Source: Candidatus Nealsonbacteria bacterium CG11_big_fil_rev_8_21_14_0_20_37_68 (GTDB lineage Bacteria > Patescibacteriota > Minisyncoccia > Minisyncoccales > GCA-002782225). Taken from it: a DNA stretch of 5,383 bases. The notes under the pieces are model-generated. The model ran no database searches, was not told where the DNA came from, and was given only the letters and a program-made list of their open reading frames with translations. The translations under genes and the position numbers were made by a program. The stretch is taken from assembly GCA_002787295.1 (NCBI GenBank), contig PCWJ01000016.1:6211-11593 (forward strand). The letters run 5' to 3'. Shown here piece after piece: positions 1 to 5,383 of this stretch (the stretch's first letter is position 1; every line of letters begins with the position of its first letter).

Positions 1-190
1 CAAGAACCTCTTTTTTTATTTTCTTGAAACAAGATTGGTCAATGTTTTTTACAATCAGAGTGGGTTTAAATCGGATATCGGGATCTGTCTTAAAATCAAA
101 AAAAATCTTCAAATTATTTTGGGCAATTTTATAATAATACTTTTCGTAAACGAATTTTGGGTATTTTTTTCTTAAAAAATCAATTTTCAT
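1..190 (-). CDS. N-terminal fragment of a possible MurL-like epimerase (gene runs off the window)
   Basis: An open frame starts at the ATG at 190-188 and runs 63 codons without a stop to the window edge, so the 3' end is missing. An in-frame TAA at 196-194 lies two codons upstream, which makes this ATG the earliest possible start. No convincing Shine-Dalgarno sequence precedes it. The product is lysine- and aromatic-rich, beginning MKIDFLRKKYPKFVYEKYYY and continuing with alternating hydrophobic residues (LKIFFDF, then FKPTLIVKNID), which suggests beta strands. The KKYPKF-Y and F-P-hydrophobic pattern resembles, from memory, the N-terminus of patescibacterial homologues of MurL, the UDP-N-acetylmuramoyl-L-alanyl-L-glutamate epimerase that creates the D-Glu centre of peptidoglycan. 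The wall genes next door fit, but the catalytic part is not visible. The frame is fairly sure (about 0.8); the function is tentative. Confidence 0.55.
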   Translation of the reverse strand, partial: MKIDFLRKKYPKFVYEKYYYKIAQNNLKIFFDFKTDPDIRFKPTLIVKNIDQSCFKKIKKEVL

Positions 191-211
191 ACATTAAATA
201 TGTTTCTAGAG

Positions 212-333
212 ATAATTGGTTCGCTCGGTCGCCCCGCCCTCTATGCCGCCCGAAATACACTAAAAAAGTAAATCAAAGTACCTTAGCAAAATTCAGACAG
301 CTTAGGGGGCGGGGCTTCCTCGCTGCCAATTAT
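212..333 (-). promoter_or_regulatory. Structured 5' leader or small RNA between promoter and downstream gene
   Basis: This stretch has no supportable gene and is strongly self-complementary. Bases 212-219 (ATAATTGG) match 326-333 (CCAATTAT) as a perfect 8-bp inverted repeat. Bases 231-242 pair with 304-315 as a 12-bp, mostly G-C stem with one G-U pair at 240/306 on the plus strand, which becomes an A-C mismatch on the minus strand. Inside the 61-base loop, 260-263/283-286 and 268-270/279-281 can form a weak inner hairpin. A good minus-strand promoter would start transcription near 322, so the GC stem would lie in the leader of the gene at 190. No U-tract follows it, so it is not a simple terminator. 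I do not recognise a known riboswitch or RNA family. A palindromic insertion remnant is an alternative, because the two ends resemble each other over about 30 bases. Confidence 0.4.
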
Positions 334-357
334 AGCAAAATTTTAGCTTTTACTCAA
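329..357 (-). promoter_or_regulatory. Sigma70-type promoter for the left-edge transcript
   Basis: Reading the minus strand, TTGAGT (357-352) is followed by exactly 17 bases and then a perfect TATAAT (334-329). The predicted start of transcription is near 322, about 130 bases before the ATG at 190. It lies directly after the terminator of the upstream unit and overlaps its U-tract, which is sensible for starting a new transcription unit. The -35 box matches the consensus at four of six positions. Confidence 0.6.
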
Positions 358-391
358 ATAAAAAAGGGGTTCAATCATTTTGATTGCGCCC
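356..391 (-). terminator. Intrinsic terminator after the mraY-like gene
   Basis: On the minus strand, GGG (391-389), a two-base mismatch, and CAATCA (386-381) pair across an AAA loop with TGATTG (377-372) and CCC (369-367). Six T residues (365-360), then A and TTT, follow. Hairpin plus U-tract is the classic Rho-independent layout. It begins 28 bases past the mraY stop codon and closes the operon. A smaller hairpin (392-396/400-404) sits just before it. Confidence 0.72.
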
Positions 392-419
392 GATTTAAAA
401 AATCTGACTCATTTTGTAA

Positions 420-1496
420 CTAACAAAGTAATCGTATTGTTACTCCGATAATGGCAAGCACTATTCCTATCACCCAAAATCTCATTGTTACTTTGTAAGA
501 AGGCCAGCCTTTGGCTTCAAAATGATGATGAATGGGAGTACAAAGCCAAATTTTCTTTTTTCTAAATTTTTTAGATAAAAGTTGTAGAATTACCGAACCG
601 ACTTCAATCACTAGTATCCCGGCAATAACCGGCAAAACAATCACCGAGTCGGTTAAAAAAGCTACCACGGCAAGAGTTGAGGTTAAACCCAACATTCCGG
701 TTTCTCCCATATAAAATCTGGCTGGAGGGATATTAAACCACAAAAATGCCAAAACCGTTCCAACAATTACCGTACAAAAAGCAGCTAAATCAACTTGGCC
801 CTGGAAAAAAGCAATTATTCCAAAAGCGGCGAAAATGGAAGCAAAAATACCTCCGGCCAAGCCGTCCAATCCATCTACTACTCCTCCTGCCCAGCAAGCA
901 AGCGTCGTAATAATAAAAAGAGGGATATACCAAAGACCAATAGCAATATCGCCAAATAAGGGAATATGAATTGTTGACCACCCTAATTTAAAATAAAACC
1001 ACCAGGCTCCGATAGCTCCAATTAAAATTACAATTAAAAGCCGTCTGGTAAATCTCATTCCCCCAGCTACATATTTTCCTTTTCCAAAAACTTGCAAAAT
1101 ATCATCGGAAAGACCGAGAAGAGCAGCCGCTATTAAAGTAAAAAGGGGCAACCAAGTTTGGTTTCGGGATAAAAAATTAAGTTTTTGTAGCCAAAAGTTA
1201 TCAGAAACTTGTGAAAGGCCAAAAAATAAAAAAATCACCAAGGTAGTAACCCCCCAAATTAAAAGCCCGCCAAACCGCGGTACTGTCACCTCTTTTTCTT
1301 TGTGAAGTTGATAAAAAACAGGAGAGGGTTGGCCGGTAATTGTTTTAGTTCTGGGGCTTTTGCGCCATAATTTATATTTGTATAAAAAATGAGTTAAAAT
1401 TGGAGTTAAAAAAACAGCAATTAGGCTGGCAACAAGCGCTAAAATAAAAACTTTTATAACATTTATTGCTAATTCAGGATTTTGGTAAAAAGGCAC
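420..1496 (-). CDS. mraY: MraY-like phospho-N-acetylmuramoyl-pentapeptide-transferase
   Basis: MraY moves phospho-MurNAc-pentapeptide from UDP to undecaprenyl phosphate in the cytoplasmic membrane, giving lipid I. The 358-residue product has about ten hydrophobic segments, close to the family's usual 320-360. Visible signatures are PRFGGLLIW (73-81, the usual PTMGG region), the paired aspartates D131-D132 in LGLSDD, VDGLDGLAGG (207-216), MGETG (263-267) and PIHHHFEAKGW (321-331). The last motif, followed by a near-canonical RFW, separates MraY from WecA-type relatives. Two motifs depart from the norm: the asparagines that normally precede TDGLDG are missing (CWAGGVVDGLDG), and the Mg-binding Asp of MGDTGS is Glu265, with Ser replaced by Met. 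The start is GTG at 1496 without a visible Shine-Dalgarno sequence, so the exact N-terminus is uncertain. It is the last gene of its unit, with a terminator 28 bases downstream. Confidence 0.88.
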   Translation of the reverse strand: MPFYQNPELAINVIKVFILALVASLIAVFLTPILTHFLYKYKLWRKSPRTKTITGQPSPVFYQLHKEKEVTVPRFGGLLIWGVTTLVIFLFFGLSQVSDNFWLQKLNFLSRNQTWLPLFTLIAAALLGLSDDILQVFGKGKYVAGGMRFTRRLLIVILIGAIGAWWFYFKLGWSTIHIPLFGDIAIGLWYIPLFIITTLACWAGGVVDGLDGLAGGIFASIFAAFGIIAFFQGQVDLAAFCTVIVGTVLAFLWFNIPPARFYMGETGMLGLTSTLAVVAFLTDSVIVLPVIAGILVIEVGSVILQLLSKKFRKKKIWLCTPIHHHFEAKGWPSYKVTMRFWVIGIVLAIIGVTIRLLC

Positions 1497-1507
1497 GCTT
1501 TTAACTT

Positions 1508-1566
1508 ACAACTTATAACTCACAACTTATAACTCGTTGTTAGTTGTTAGTTGTTTAGTTGTTTGG
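1508..1566. repeat. Two opposing short tandem repeats between mraY and the carboxypeptidase gene
   Basis: Two perfect, adjacent copies of the 14-mer ACAACTTATAACTC occupy 1508-1521 and 1522-1535. They are followed by TTGTTAG units at 1537-1543 and 1544-1550 and degenerate copies (TTGTTTAG, TTGTTTGG) to 1566. The second block is roughly complementary to the first (ACAACT against AGTTGT), so the gap can fold into a long, A-U-rich, slipping hairpin. It fills nearly all of the 70-base spacer. It has no GC core or clear U-tract, so I do not call it a terminator; it could reduce read-through or protect a processed RNA end. Confidence 0.7.
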
Positions 1567-2601
1567 TTAATAAACTAGTTGAATTAACTTTTCCATTCCA
1601 GAAAATCGGGAGTCCGAGGAATCGGTGCCCAAAATTACGTTAATGAAATATTCTTCTTTTTCATTTAGGACGGGAGTCTCCGCTTCGCGGAGAACTCTCG
1701 CGTCCCGTTCGCTTTTTTGAACCAAAAGAATGCAGCCACCGGCCGTTGGCGTCCAACCCGTCTTTCCTCCAACAGTATTATCATTTAAAATTATATTTTT
1801 ATTGACGGCTAAATAATTATTATTAAAGATTTCCGCAGATTTGTTTTTGGAAATTTCAAAAATCTCCGGATGTTTTAAAAGAATGTTTTTGGAAAGCTCA
1901 ACCAGGTCTTTAGCGGTTGAATAGTTCGAAAGTCGGTTTCCATCTTTCGATTCTACTTCCAGTCCGGTAGGATTTATAAAATAAGTATTTTTTAAACCAA
2001 TATTTTCTTTTGCTTCAAGATTCATTAAAGCCACAAATGCCTCTATTTTTTCTTCAGACTTTGCTTTGGTTTCTGAGAATAAAGCTTCGGCCAAGGAAAA
2101 GGCAGCGTCATTACTAGATTCAATTAACATTGAATATAAAAGATCATTTATTGAAATTAGCTGCCCTTCATATAATCCAAAATCTCCCTCTTGCATTATG
2201 GCTTCTTTTGAAATCCTAACCTCTCGTGAGAAATTATAATATTCCGGGTATTCAAAAACAACCCAGGCCGTTATCAATTTGGTCAAAGAAGCAATGGGTA
2301 ATATTTTTTCAGAATTCTTTTCAAAAATAGTTTCTTTGCTACCATCTTTATCTAATTTAACCGAAATTGCTGCCTTAGCCTCAATATCAAACTTTGGGGG
2401 AATAATTTCTTCGGCTGCCCAAAATTCACCCGCCGCAAGTCCAGCCCCTTTATAAAAGAGCGGGATTTGAACAGACAAGGGGGATTGATAATATTGCTTA
2501 AAGAAAAAATTCTCTAAATTTTTTCCTAAAATATTAACCCCCCACCAAAAAGGCAAACTTAGCAAAAAAACAATTAAAAATGTTTTAAAACTTTTACTCA
2601 T
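1567..2601 (-). CDS. Membrane-anchored D-alanyl-D-alanine carboxypeptidase (peptidase S11)
   Basis: Penicillin-binding-type serine peptidase that removes the terminal D-Ala from peptidoglycan pentapeptides on the outer face of the membrane (DacA/DacF family). All three active-site motifs are present in order: SLTK with nucleophile Ser105 and Lys108, SSN at 162-164, and KTG at 280-282 inside GGKTGWTPTAGG. Residues 5-24 form one hydrophobic segment with lysines before it, an uncleaved anchor or signal peptide. The 344-residue product ends shortly after the catalytic domain, so the C-terminal beta domain of PBP5-type enzymes (about 400 residues) is absent and membrane attachment must rely on the N-terminus. 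Residues about 299-311 are encoded by a GC-rich palindrome that looks inserted. The ATG start lies two bases after the aspS stop and has a good Shine-Dalgarno sequence, so translation is probably coupled. Confidence 0.9.
   Translation of the reverse strand: MSKSFKTFLIVFLLSLPFWWGVNILGKNLENFFFKQYYQSPLSVQIPLFYKGAGLAAGEFWAAEEIIPPKFDIEAKAAISVKLDKDGSKETIFEKNSEKILPIASLTKLITAWVVFEYPEYYNFSREVRISKEAIMQEGDFGLYEGQLISINDLLYSMLIESSNDAAFSLAEALFSETKAKSEEKIEAFVALMNLEAKENIGLKNTYFINPTGLEVESKDGNRLSNYSTAKDLVELSKNILLKHPEIFEISKNKSAEIFNNNYLAVNKNIILNDNTVGGKTGWTPTAGGCILLVQKSERDARVLREAETPVLNEKEEYFINVILGTDSSDSRFSGMEKLIQLVY
1669..1707. repeat. GC-rich palindromic element inserted in frame within the carboxypeptidase gene
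   Basis: This 39-base stretch is 27/39 G+C in an AT-rich gene. Bases 1677-1683 pair with 1687-1693 around a three-base loop, followed by a one-base bulge and 1674-1676/1695-1697. Alternatively 1671-1675 (CGGGA) closes on 1703-1707 (TCCCG). In the protein it encodes about 13 residues (RDARVLREAETPV, 299-311) between LLVQKSE and the conserved FINVILG strand, where S11 enzymes usually have a short turn. The reading frame is kept. The layout recalls the palindromic elements known inside Rickettsia proteins; I claim no relationship. Confidence 0.55.
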
Positions 2602-2603
2602 TT

Positions 2604-3941
2604 TTAAGCCCTCTTTTTCTTAGGTTGTAAAGTAGATAATCTTTGGTCGATTCTTATCATGTCTCGGGGGAACAAACTGGCTTCCCGAACATTTTCCAGA
2701 TTCAAAATTTGTTTTACCAGCCTCTCAGCACCAATAGCAAATCCTCCTTCAGGTGGCATTCCGTATTTAAAGGCTTGAAGGTAAAACTTGAAATCTTTAA
2801 TTTTTAAACCCCATTTCTTTATATTTTTTAAAAGCATTTTATAATCATTAATTCTCTGTCCGCCAGTAACTACCTCTAATCCCCGGCAAAGAAGGTCAAA
2901 ACTTAAAGTATATTCTGGATCTTCTGGGTCAGGATAAGTATAAAATGGTCGCTTTTTTGTTGGGTAATGGGTAATAAAAATTAATTCTGAGCCATATTTT
3001 TCTTTAGCATAATCACAAATTTCTTTTTCATCTTCCGGCTCTAAATCAGGCTCTTTTCGGTGATCTCTTCCCGTTCTTTGAAAAATAATTTTCTGGGCTT
3101 CACGCATTTTAAGTCGAGGGATTTTTTTACTTATTTTTGGCAGAGTCGCTCCAAACATTTTTAATTCCTTATCACAATTTTTTTCGAGGCCAGAAAAGAT
3201 ATTTCTAATTATAATTTCACAATTCTCCATTAAATCCTCCCAGGAATCAATAAAACCCATTTCGACATCTAAACTGATAAATTCTGAGAGATGGCGAGTG
3301 GTAACACTGGGCTCTGCTCTAAAAACTTTGGTAATAGTGAAAGCTCTCTCAAAAGCACCAACCATAATTTGTTTATAAAGCTGGGGGCTTTGAACAAGAT
3401 AAGCATCATAATCATAATAATCGATGCGAAAAAGCTCCGCTCCGCCTTCGGTAGCAGTTGGGACAATTACCGGCGCCTGAAATTCAATGAAATCCAAATC
3501 TTTCATAATTTTTCTAAAACTGGAAATTACCTCTTCCTGAATTTCAAAGATTGCTTTGATTTTTTTATTTCGGAGACTCAAGGGTCTCCAGTCCAAAAGA
3601 ACGGGTAAACTCACTTTCAAATCCTTTAAATCAAAAGGAAGAACTCTTGTTTTGGCCAAAATTTTAATATTTTTGGCTTCAAGTTCAATCTCGCCAGTTT
3701 CCAATTCGGGGTTTATCATTTTAATTGGTCTTTTTTTGACTTCGCCTTCTATTTCTAAAACACCTTCTTCTTTAATGTCTTTGGCTAAATCCGGGGTGCA
3801 AACTATCTGTAAAATTCCTGAGCGGTCTCTCAAATCTAAAAAAACAATTCCTCCGTGATGTCTAAGAGAATTAACCCAGCCACGAACTCTTACTTCCTTT
3901 CCGAGATATTTAATTGTTTCAATATTTAAAATTCTTTTCAT
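2604..3941 (-). CDS. aspS: Aspartyl-tRNA synthetase, archaeal-type short form
   Basis: Class IIb synthetase that charges tRNA-Asp, and possibly tRNA-Asn, with aspartate in the cytoplasm. An N-terminal OB-fold anticodon-binding domain covers about 17-100 (VRGWVNSLRHHGGIVFLDLRD). The catalytic domain shows motif 2 as FRAEPSVTTRHLSEF (207-221), the aspartate/ATP pocket SFDLLCRGLEVVTGGQRI (347-364), and motif 3 as GGFAIGAERLVKQIL (399-413). At 445 residues, and with no GAD insertion, it matches the archaeal/AspRS2 form rather than the roughly 590-residue bacterial enzyme. Some enzymes of this type are non-discriminating and need GatCAB to finish Asn-tRNA; the His-rich OB-fold loop (H28-H29) is compatible with that but not proof. 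Its ATG overlaps the receiver gene's TGA by four bases (ATGA) and lacks a Shine-Dalgarno sequence, so translational coupling is likely. Confidence 0.93.
   Translation of the reverse strand: MKRILNIETIKYLGKEVRVRGWVNSLRHHGGIVFLDLRDRSGILQIVCTPDLAKDIKEEGVLEIEGEVKKRPIKMINPELETGEIELEAKNIKILAKTRVLPFDLKDLKVSLPVLLDWRPLSLRNKKIKAIFEIQEEVISSFRKIMKDLDFIEFQAPVIVPTATEGGAELFRIDYYDYDAYLVQSPQLYKQIMVGAFERAFTITKVFRAEPSVTTRHLSEFISLDVEMGFIDSWEDLMENCEIIIRNIFSGLEKNCDKELKMFGATLPKISKKIPRLKMREAQKIIFQRTGRDHRKEPDLEPEDEKEICDYAKEKYGSELIFITHYPTKKRPFYTYPDPEDPEYTLSFDLLCRGLEVVTGGQRINDYKMLLKNIKKWGLKIKDFKFYLQAFKYGMPPEGGFAIGAERLVKQILNLENVREASLFPRDMIRIDQRLSTLQPKKKRA
2609..2613 (-). promoter_or_regulatory. Ribosome binding site of the carboxypeptidase gene
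   Basis: GAGGG on the minus strand lies seven bases before the ATG at 2601. It sits inside the last codons and stop region of aspS, supporting both the chosen start and translational coupling. It is the only strong Shine-Dalgarno sequence among the visible starts. Confidence 0.6.
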
Positions 3942-4306
3942 TTGAGATATTTTTTAATTTTCTCTACAATTTCTTGAGGGGTGTAATTGGTCTTAATTAA
4001 ATAATCTTTTGCTCCTAATTTTTGAGCTTCTGTTTTGGTCTTTGGATCATCAAAATTACTGAAAACTACTACCGGAATTGAGCTAATTTGTGGATATTTT
4101 TTTAATTCCTGCAAAAAGGAAATCCCGTTTTTTCTGGGTAATAAAATATCGAGTAAAATTAAATCCGGTTTTTCTTTCTCGGCCAATTTTAGACCTTCAT
4201 TTACTTCGCCGGCTAAAAGTACCTCGAAGCCGGCCTGGGTAAATTTATCCCGATACATTTCTATTAAAATTTTTTCATCTTCAATGATAAGAATTTTTTT
4301 TGTCAT
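3938..4306 (-). CDS. Stand-alone response regulator receiver (REC) protein
   Basis: Single-domain CheY-like receiver of 122 residues that takes a phosphoryl group from a histidine kinase. Visible residues are the acidic cluster E9-D10-E11 (LIIEDEK), phospho-acceptor Asp53 in LILLDILLPRKNG, the switch Ser83 in VVVFSN, and Lys105 in DYLIK. No output domain follows, so it must act by protein contact or phospho-relay. I chose ATG at 4306 because the next residues (MTKKILIIEDE) form the normal first strand; an in-frame TTG at 4333 would add nine residues that fall in a structured region. The only Shine-Dalgarno candidate is AGGAT, about 14 bases upstream. The histidine kinase gene ends 183 bases upstream on the same strand and is the obvious partner, while the 3' end overlaps aspS by four bases. 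Confidence 0.9.
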   Translation of the reverse strand: MTKKILIIEDEKILIEMYRDKFTQAGFEVLLAGEVNEGLKLAEKEKPDLILLDILLPRKNGISFLQELKKYPQISSIPVVVFSNFDDPKTKTEAQKLGAKDYLIKTNYTPQEIVEKIKKYLK

Positions 4307-4327
4307 ATCACTAATAAGTAATCCTAA

Positions 4328-4484
4328 GGGCAAGTTGCCGAGGGGGACACTTCGCAGCCGAGCCCCGGGAAAAAGTTTGCACTTTTGTTAAAGCTTGTAA
4401 GGCTCGGCGAGAAATAGCAGCAGCTGGAAATAAACTGTGTTTTACTACTTAAGCTGACTGCGTGTCACCCGAGGTAAATTGCCC
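4328..4484. ncRNA. Putative structured RNA or palindromic element between kinase and receiver genes
   Basis: A 157-base block with a nested fold and no credible gene. The closing stem pairs 4328-4333 with 4479-4484, 4335-4339 with 4473-4477, and 4343-4350 with 4462-4470 (one bulged A at 4467). 4354-4357 pairs with 4458-4461 to reach a three-way junction. Arm one is 4358-4364/4401-4407 (CCGAGCC/GGCTCGG), capped by 4371-4376/4381-4386 with a TTGC loop. Arm two is 4421-4425/4452-4456, capped by 4432-4435/4439-4442. It begins five bases after the kinase stop and ends 21 bases before the receiver ATG. The single wobble (4337/4475) is G-U on plus and A-C on minus, a slight hint for a plus-strand RNA; as part of the operon mRNA it would be minus. 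The two ends match over 18 of 23 bases as inverted repeats, so a MITE-like remnant is equally possible. I recognise no known RNA family. Confidence 0.45.
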
Positions 4485-4489
4485 GAGGA

Positions 4490-5383
4490 TTATTTAATTG
4501 GTAATTCAATGTAAAAAGTGCTGCCCTTGCCTTTGCCAGGGCTTTCGACCCAGATTTTGCCTTTATGCATTTCAACAAACTTTTTAGCCACATAAAGACC
4601 CAGGCCCGCTCCCTCACTATAAAACTGAGTTCCGGCTCCTCCCCGAGAAAAGCTCTCAAATAAGTGTAAAATTTCCTCTCTGGTCATCCCTTCTCCGGTA
4701 TCGGCAATGATAATTTGGCATTTTTTATTTGCCGTTTGGTAAATTATTCTAATTCCTCCTTTGTTGGTATACCTTATGGCATTATCAATGAGATTTAAAA
4801 TCACCTGTCTTATTTTATCTCTGTCTACTAAAATTTCAGGTAGAGGCTTTTTTGGCTCTTGCCATTTTAAATAAATATTTTTCTTTTCTGCTTCTATTTT
4901 TAATTCGTTAATTATGTTGGAAATTACATCTTCAATTGAAGTTTTTTGAAGCTCTAATTTTATTTTACCGGTTTCAATTCTGGAAACATTTAAAAGGTCA
5001 TTTACCAATTTTATCAGTCTTTCATTAGATTTGTAAACATTTTCCATCGGCTCTTTAATTTTTTCAGACAATTTTCCATAAGTTCCTTCTAAAAACATTG
5101 AAATATACCCCTTAATTGCAGCCAGGGGTGTCCTTAGTTGATGGGAGGTAATGGAGATAAATTCTGACTTCGCTCTATCCAAATTTTTAAGTTTTTCGTA
5201 GGCCTCTTTTAATTCTTTGGTTGCTTTTTCTACTTCTCTTTCTAATTTTTTGCTAAATCCTTTAACTTCAGAATAAAGCCTGGCATTTTGGAGAGCAATC
5301 GAGGCTTGATTGGCAAGGTTAGTTAGAAGCTCGATGTCCTGGGTTGAATAGGGTTCACCAGAGAGTTTATTTCCCAAAACAAT
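4490..5383 (-). CDS. GAF-domain sensor histidine kinase, C-terminal part (5' end outside window)
   Basis: The frame is open to the window edge; its first visible residues (IVLGNKLSGEPYSTQDIELL) are the final strands of a GAF domain, so the true start lies beyond 5383. After the GAF end (LANQASIALQNARLY) comes a charged coiled-coil linker (about 5263-5165). The HisKA dimerisation helix follows, with H-box SITSHQLRTPLAAIKGY and phospho-accepting His at 5143-5141. The HATPase_c domain shows N-box QVILNLIDNA, G1 box ADTGEGM, F-box LFESFSRG and G2 box GAGLGLYVAKKF, ending in GSTFYIELPIK. No membrane segment is visible. The enzyme should autophosphorylate and pass phosphate to the receiver protein encoded downstream. 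What the GAF domain senses cannot be told from this fragment. Confidence 0.92.
   Translation of the reverse strand: MVLGNKLSGEPYSTQDIELLTNLANQASIALQNARLYSEVKGFSKKLEREVEKATKELKEAYEKLKNLDRAKSEFISITSHQLRTPLAAIKGYISMFLEGTYGKLSEKIKEPMENVYKSNERLIKLVNDLLNVSRIETGKIKLELQKTSIEDVISNIINELKIEAEKKNIYLKWQEPKKPLPEILVDRDKIRQVILNLIDNAIRYTNKGGIRIIYQTANKKCQIIIADTGEGMTREEILHLFESFSRGGAGTQFYSEGAGLGLYVAKKFVEMHKGKIWVESPGKGKGSTFYIELPIK

Noticed and set aside
212..333. IS200/IS605 right end or guide-RNA remnant, suggested by GAGGAAGCCCCGCCC on the minus strand
   Set aside because: No TnpA or TnpB fragment is nearby and the loop is about 60 bases instead of a few; the resemblance is short and may be chance.
157..423. 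Open frame of 88 codons on the plus strand
   Set aside because: It overlaps the start of the left-edge gene, the leader structure, the promoter and the terminator, has no family-like pattern, and opposes every real gene.
532..981. Small frames at 532-714 (plus) and 790-981 (minus)
   Set aside because: Both are contained in the mraY gene and mirror its codon pattern.
3291..3858. Two plus-strand frames (3291-3608, 3556-3858) and a minus-strand frame at 3269-3466
   Set aside because: All lie inside aspS in other frames and show no recognisable domain.
4307..4333. TTG at 4333 as start of the receiver protein
   Set aside because: It adds nine residues before the normal first beta strand; the ATG at 4306 gives a canonical REC N-terminus.
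4035..4391. Open frame of 118 codons on the plus strand
   Set aside because: It is antisense to the receiver gene, which has all its key residues; the plus-strand frame shows low-complexity Ser/Lys/Phe content only.
4328..4484. tRNA, tmRNA, RNase P RNA or SRP RNA
   Set aside because: No T-arm, CCA end, resume-codon region, RNase P core (GAGGAAAGTCC) or SRP GGAAG tetraloop region is present on either strand.
4465..4659. Minus-strand frame of 64 codons
   Set aside because: It overlaps the kinase ATPase domain out of frame and runs into the structured gap.
5375..5377. TTG at 5377 as start of the histidine kinase
   Set aside because: The frame stays open to the window edge, and the residues before and after it continue a GAF domain, so this is an internal leucine.

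Overview
This AT-rich window carries a tightly packed gene set, all on the minus strand. It is probably from a member of the Patescibacteria (Candidate Phyla Radiation). I infer this from four things: the short archaeal-type aspartyl-tRNA synthetase without a GAD insertion, the divergent MraY, the compact operon, and an N-terminal fragment resembling the MurL-type epimerases I recall from such genomes. I could not search a database, so the phylum is an inference.

Reading in the direction of transcription (high to low coordinates): 5383-4490 is the C-terminal part of a GAF/histidine kinase whose start lies outside the window. The 183-base gap 4489-4307 is almost filled by a strongly self-complementary element (4328-4484) that folds as a long closing stem, a three-way junction and two hairpin arms. 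Next come a stand-alone response-regulator receiver protein (4306-3938), aspS (3941-2604, ATGA overlap with the receiver gene), a membrane-anchored D-alanyl-D-alanine carboxypeptidase (2601-1567, two bases after aspS) and an MraY-like translocase (1496-420). A 70-base repeat-rich gap separates the last two genes.

A clear intrinsic terminator (356-391) ends this unit. Its U-tract overlaps a good sigma70-type promoter (TTGAGT, 17 bases, TATAAT, at 329-357) that reads onward in the same direction. The promoter drives a roughly 130-base leader with a GC-rich hairpin, then a second gene starting at 190 and leaving the window at base 1. That gene is tentatively a MurL-like UDP-MurNAc-L-Ala-L-Glu epimerase.

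Three or four genes bear on the cell surface: MraY makes lipid I, the carboxypeptidase trims pentapeptide stems, and the fragment at the left edge may set Glu stereochemistry. The kinase/receiver pair sits at the head of the same strand run and could be co-transcribed with aspS and the wall genes. The most unusual items are the structured element at 4328-4484, the structured leader at 212-333, a GC-rich palindrome inserted in frame inside the carboxypeptidase gene (1669-1707), and active-site substitutions in MraY.
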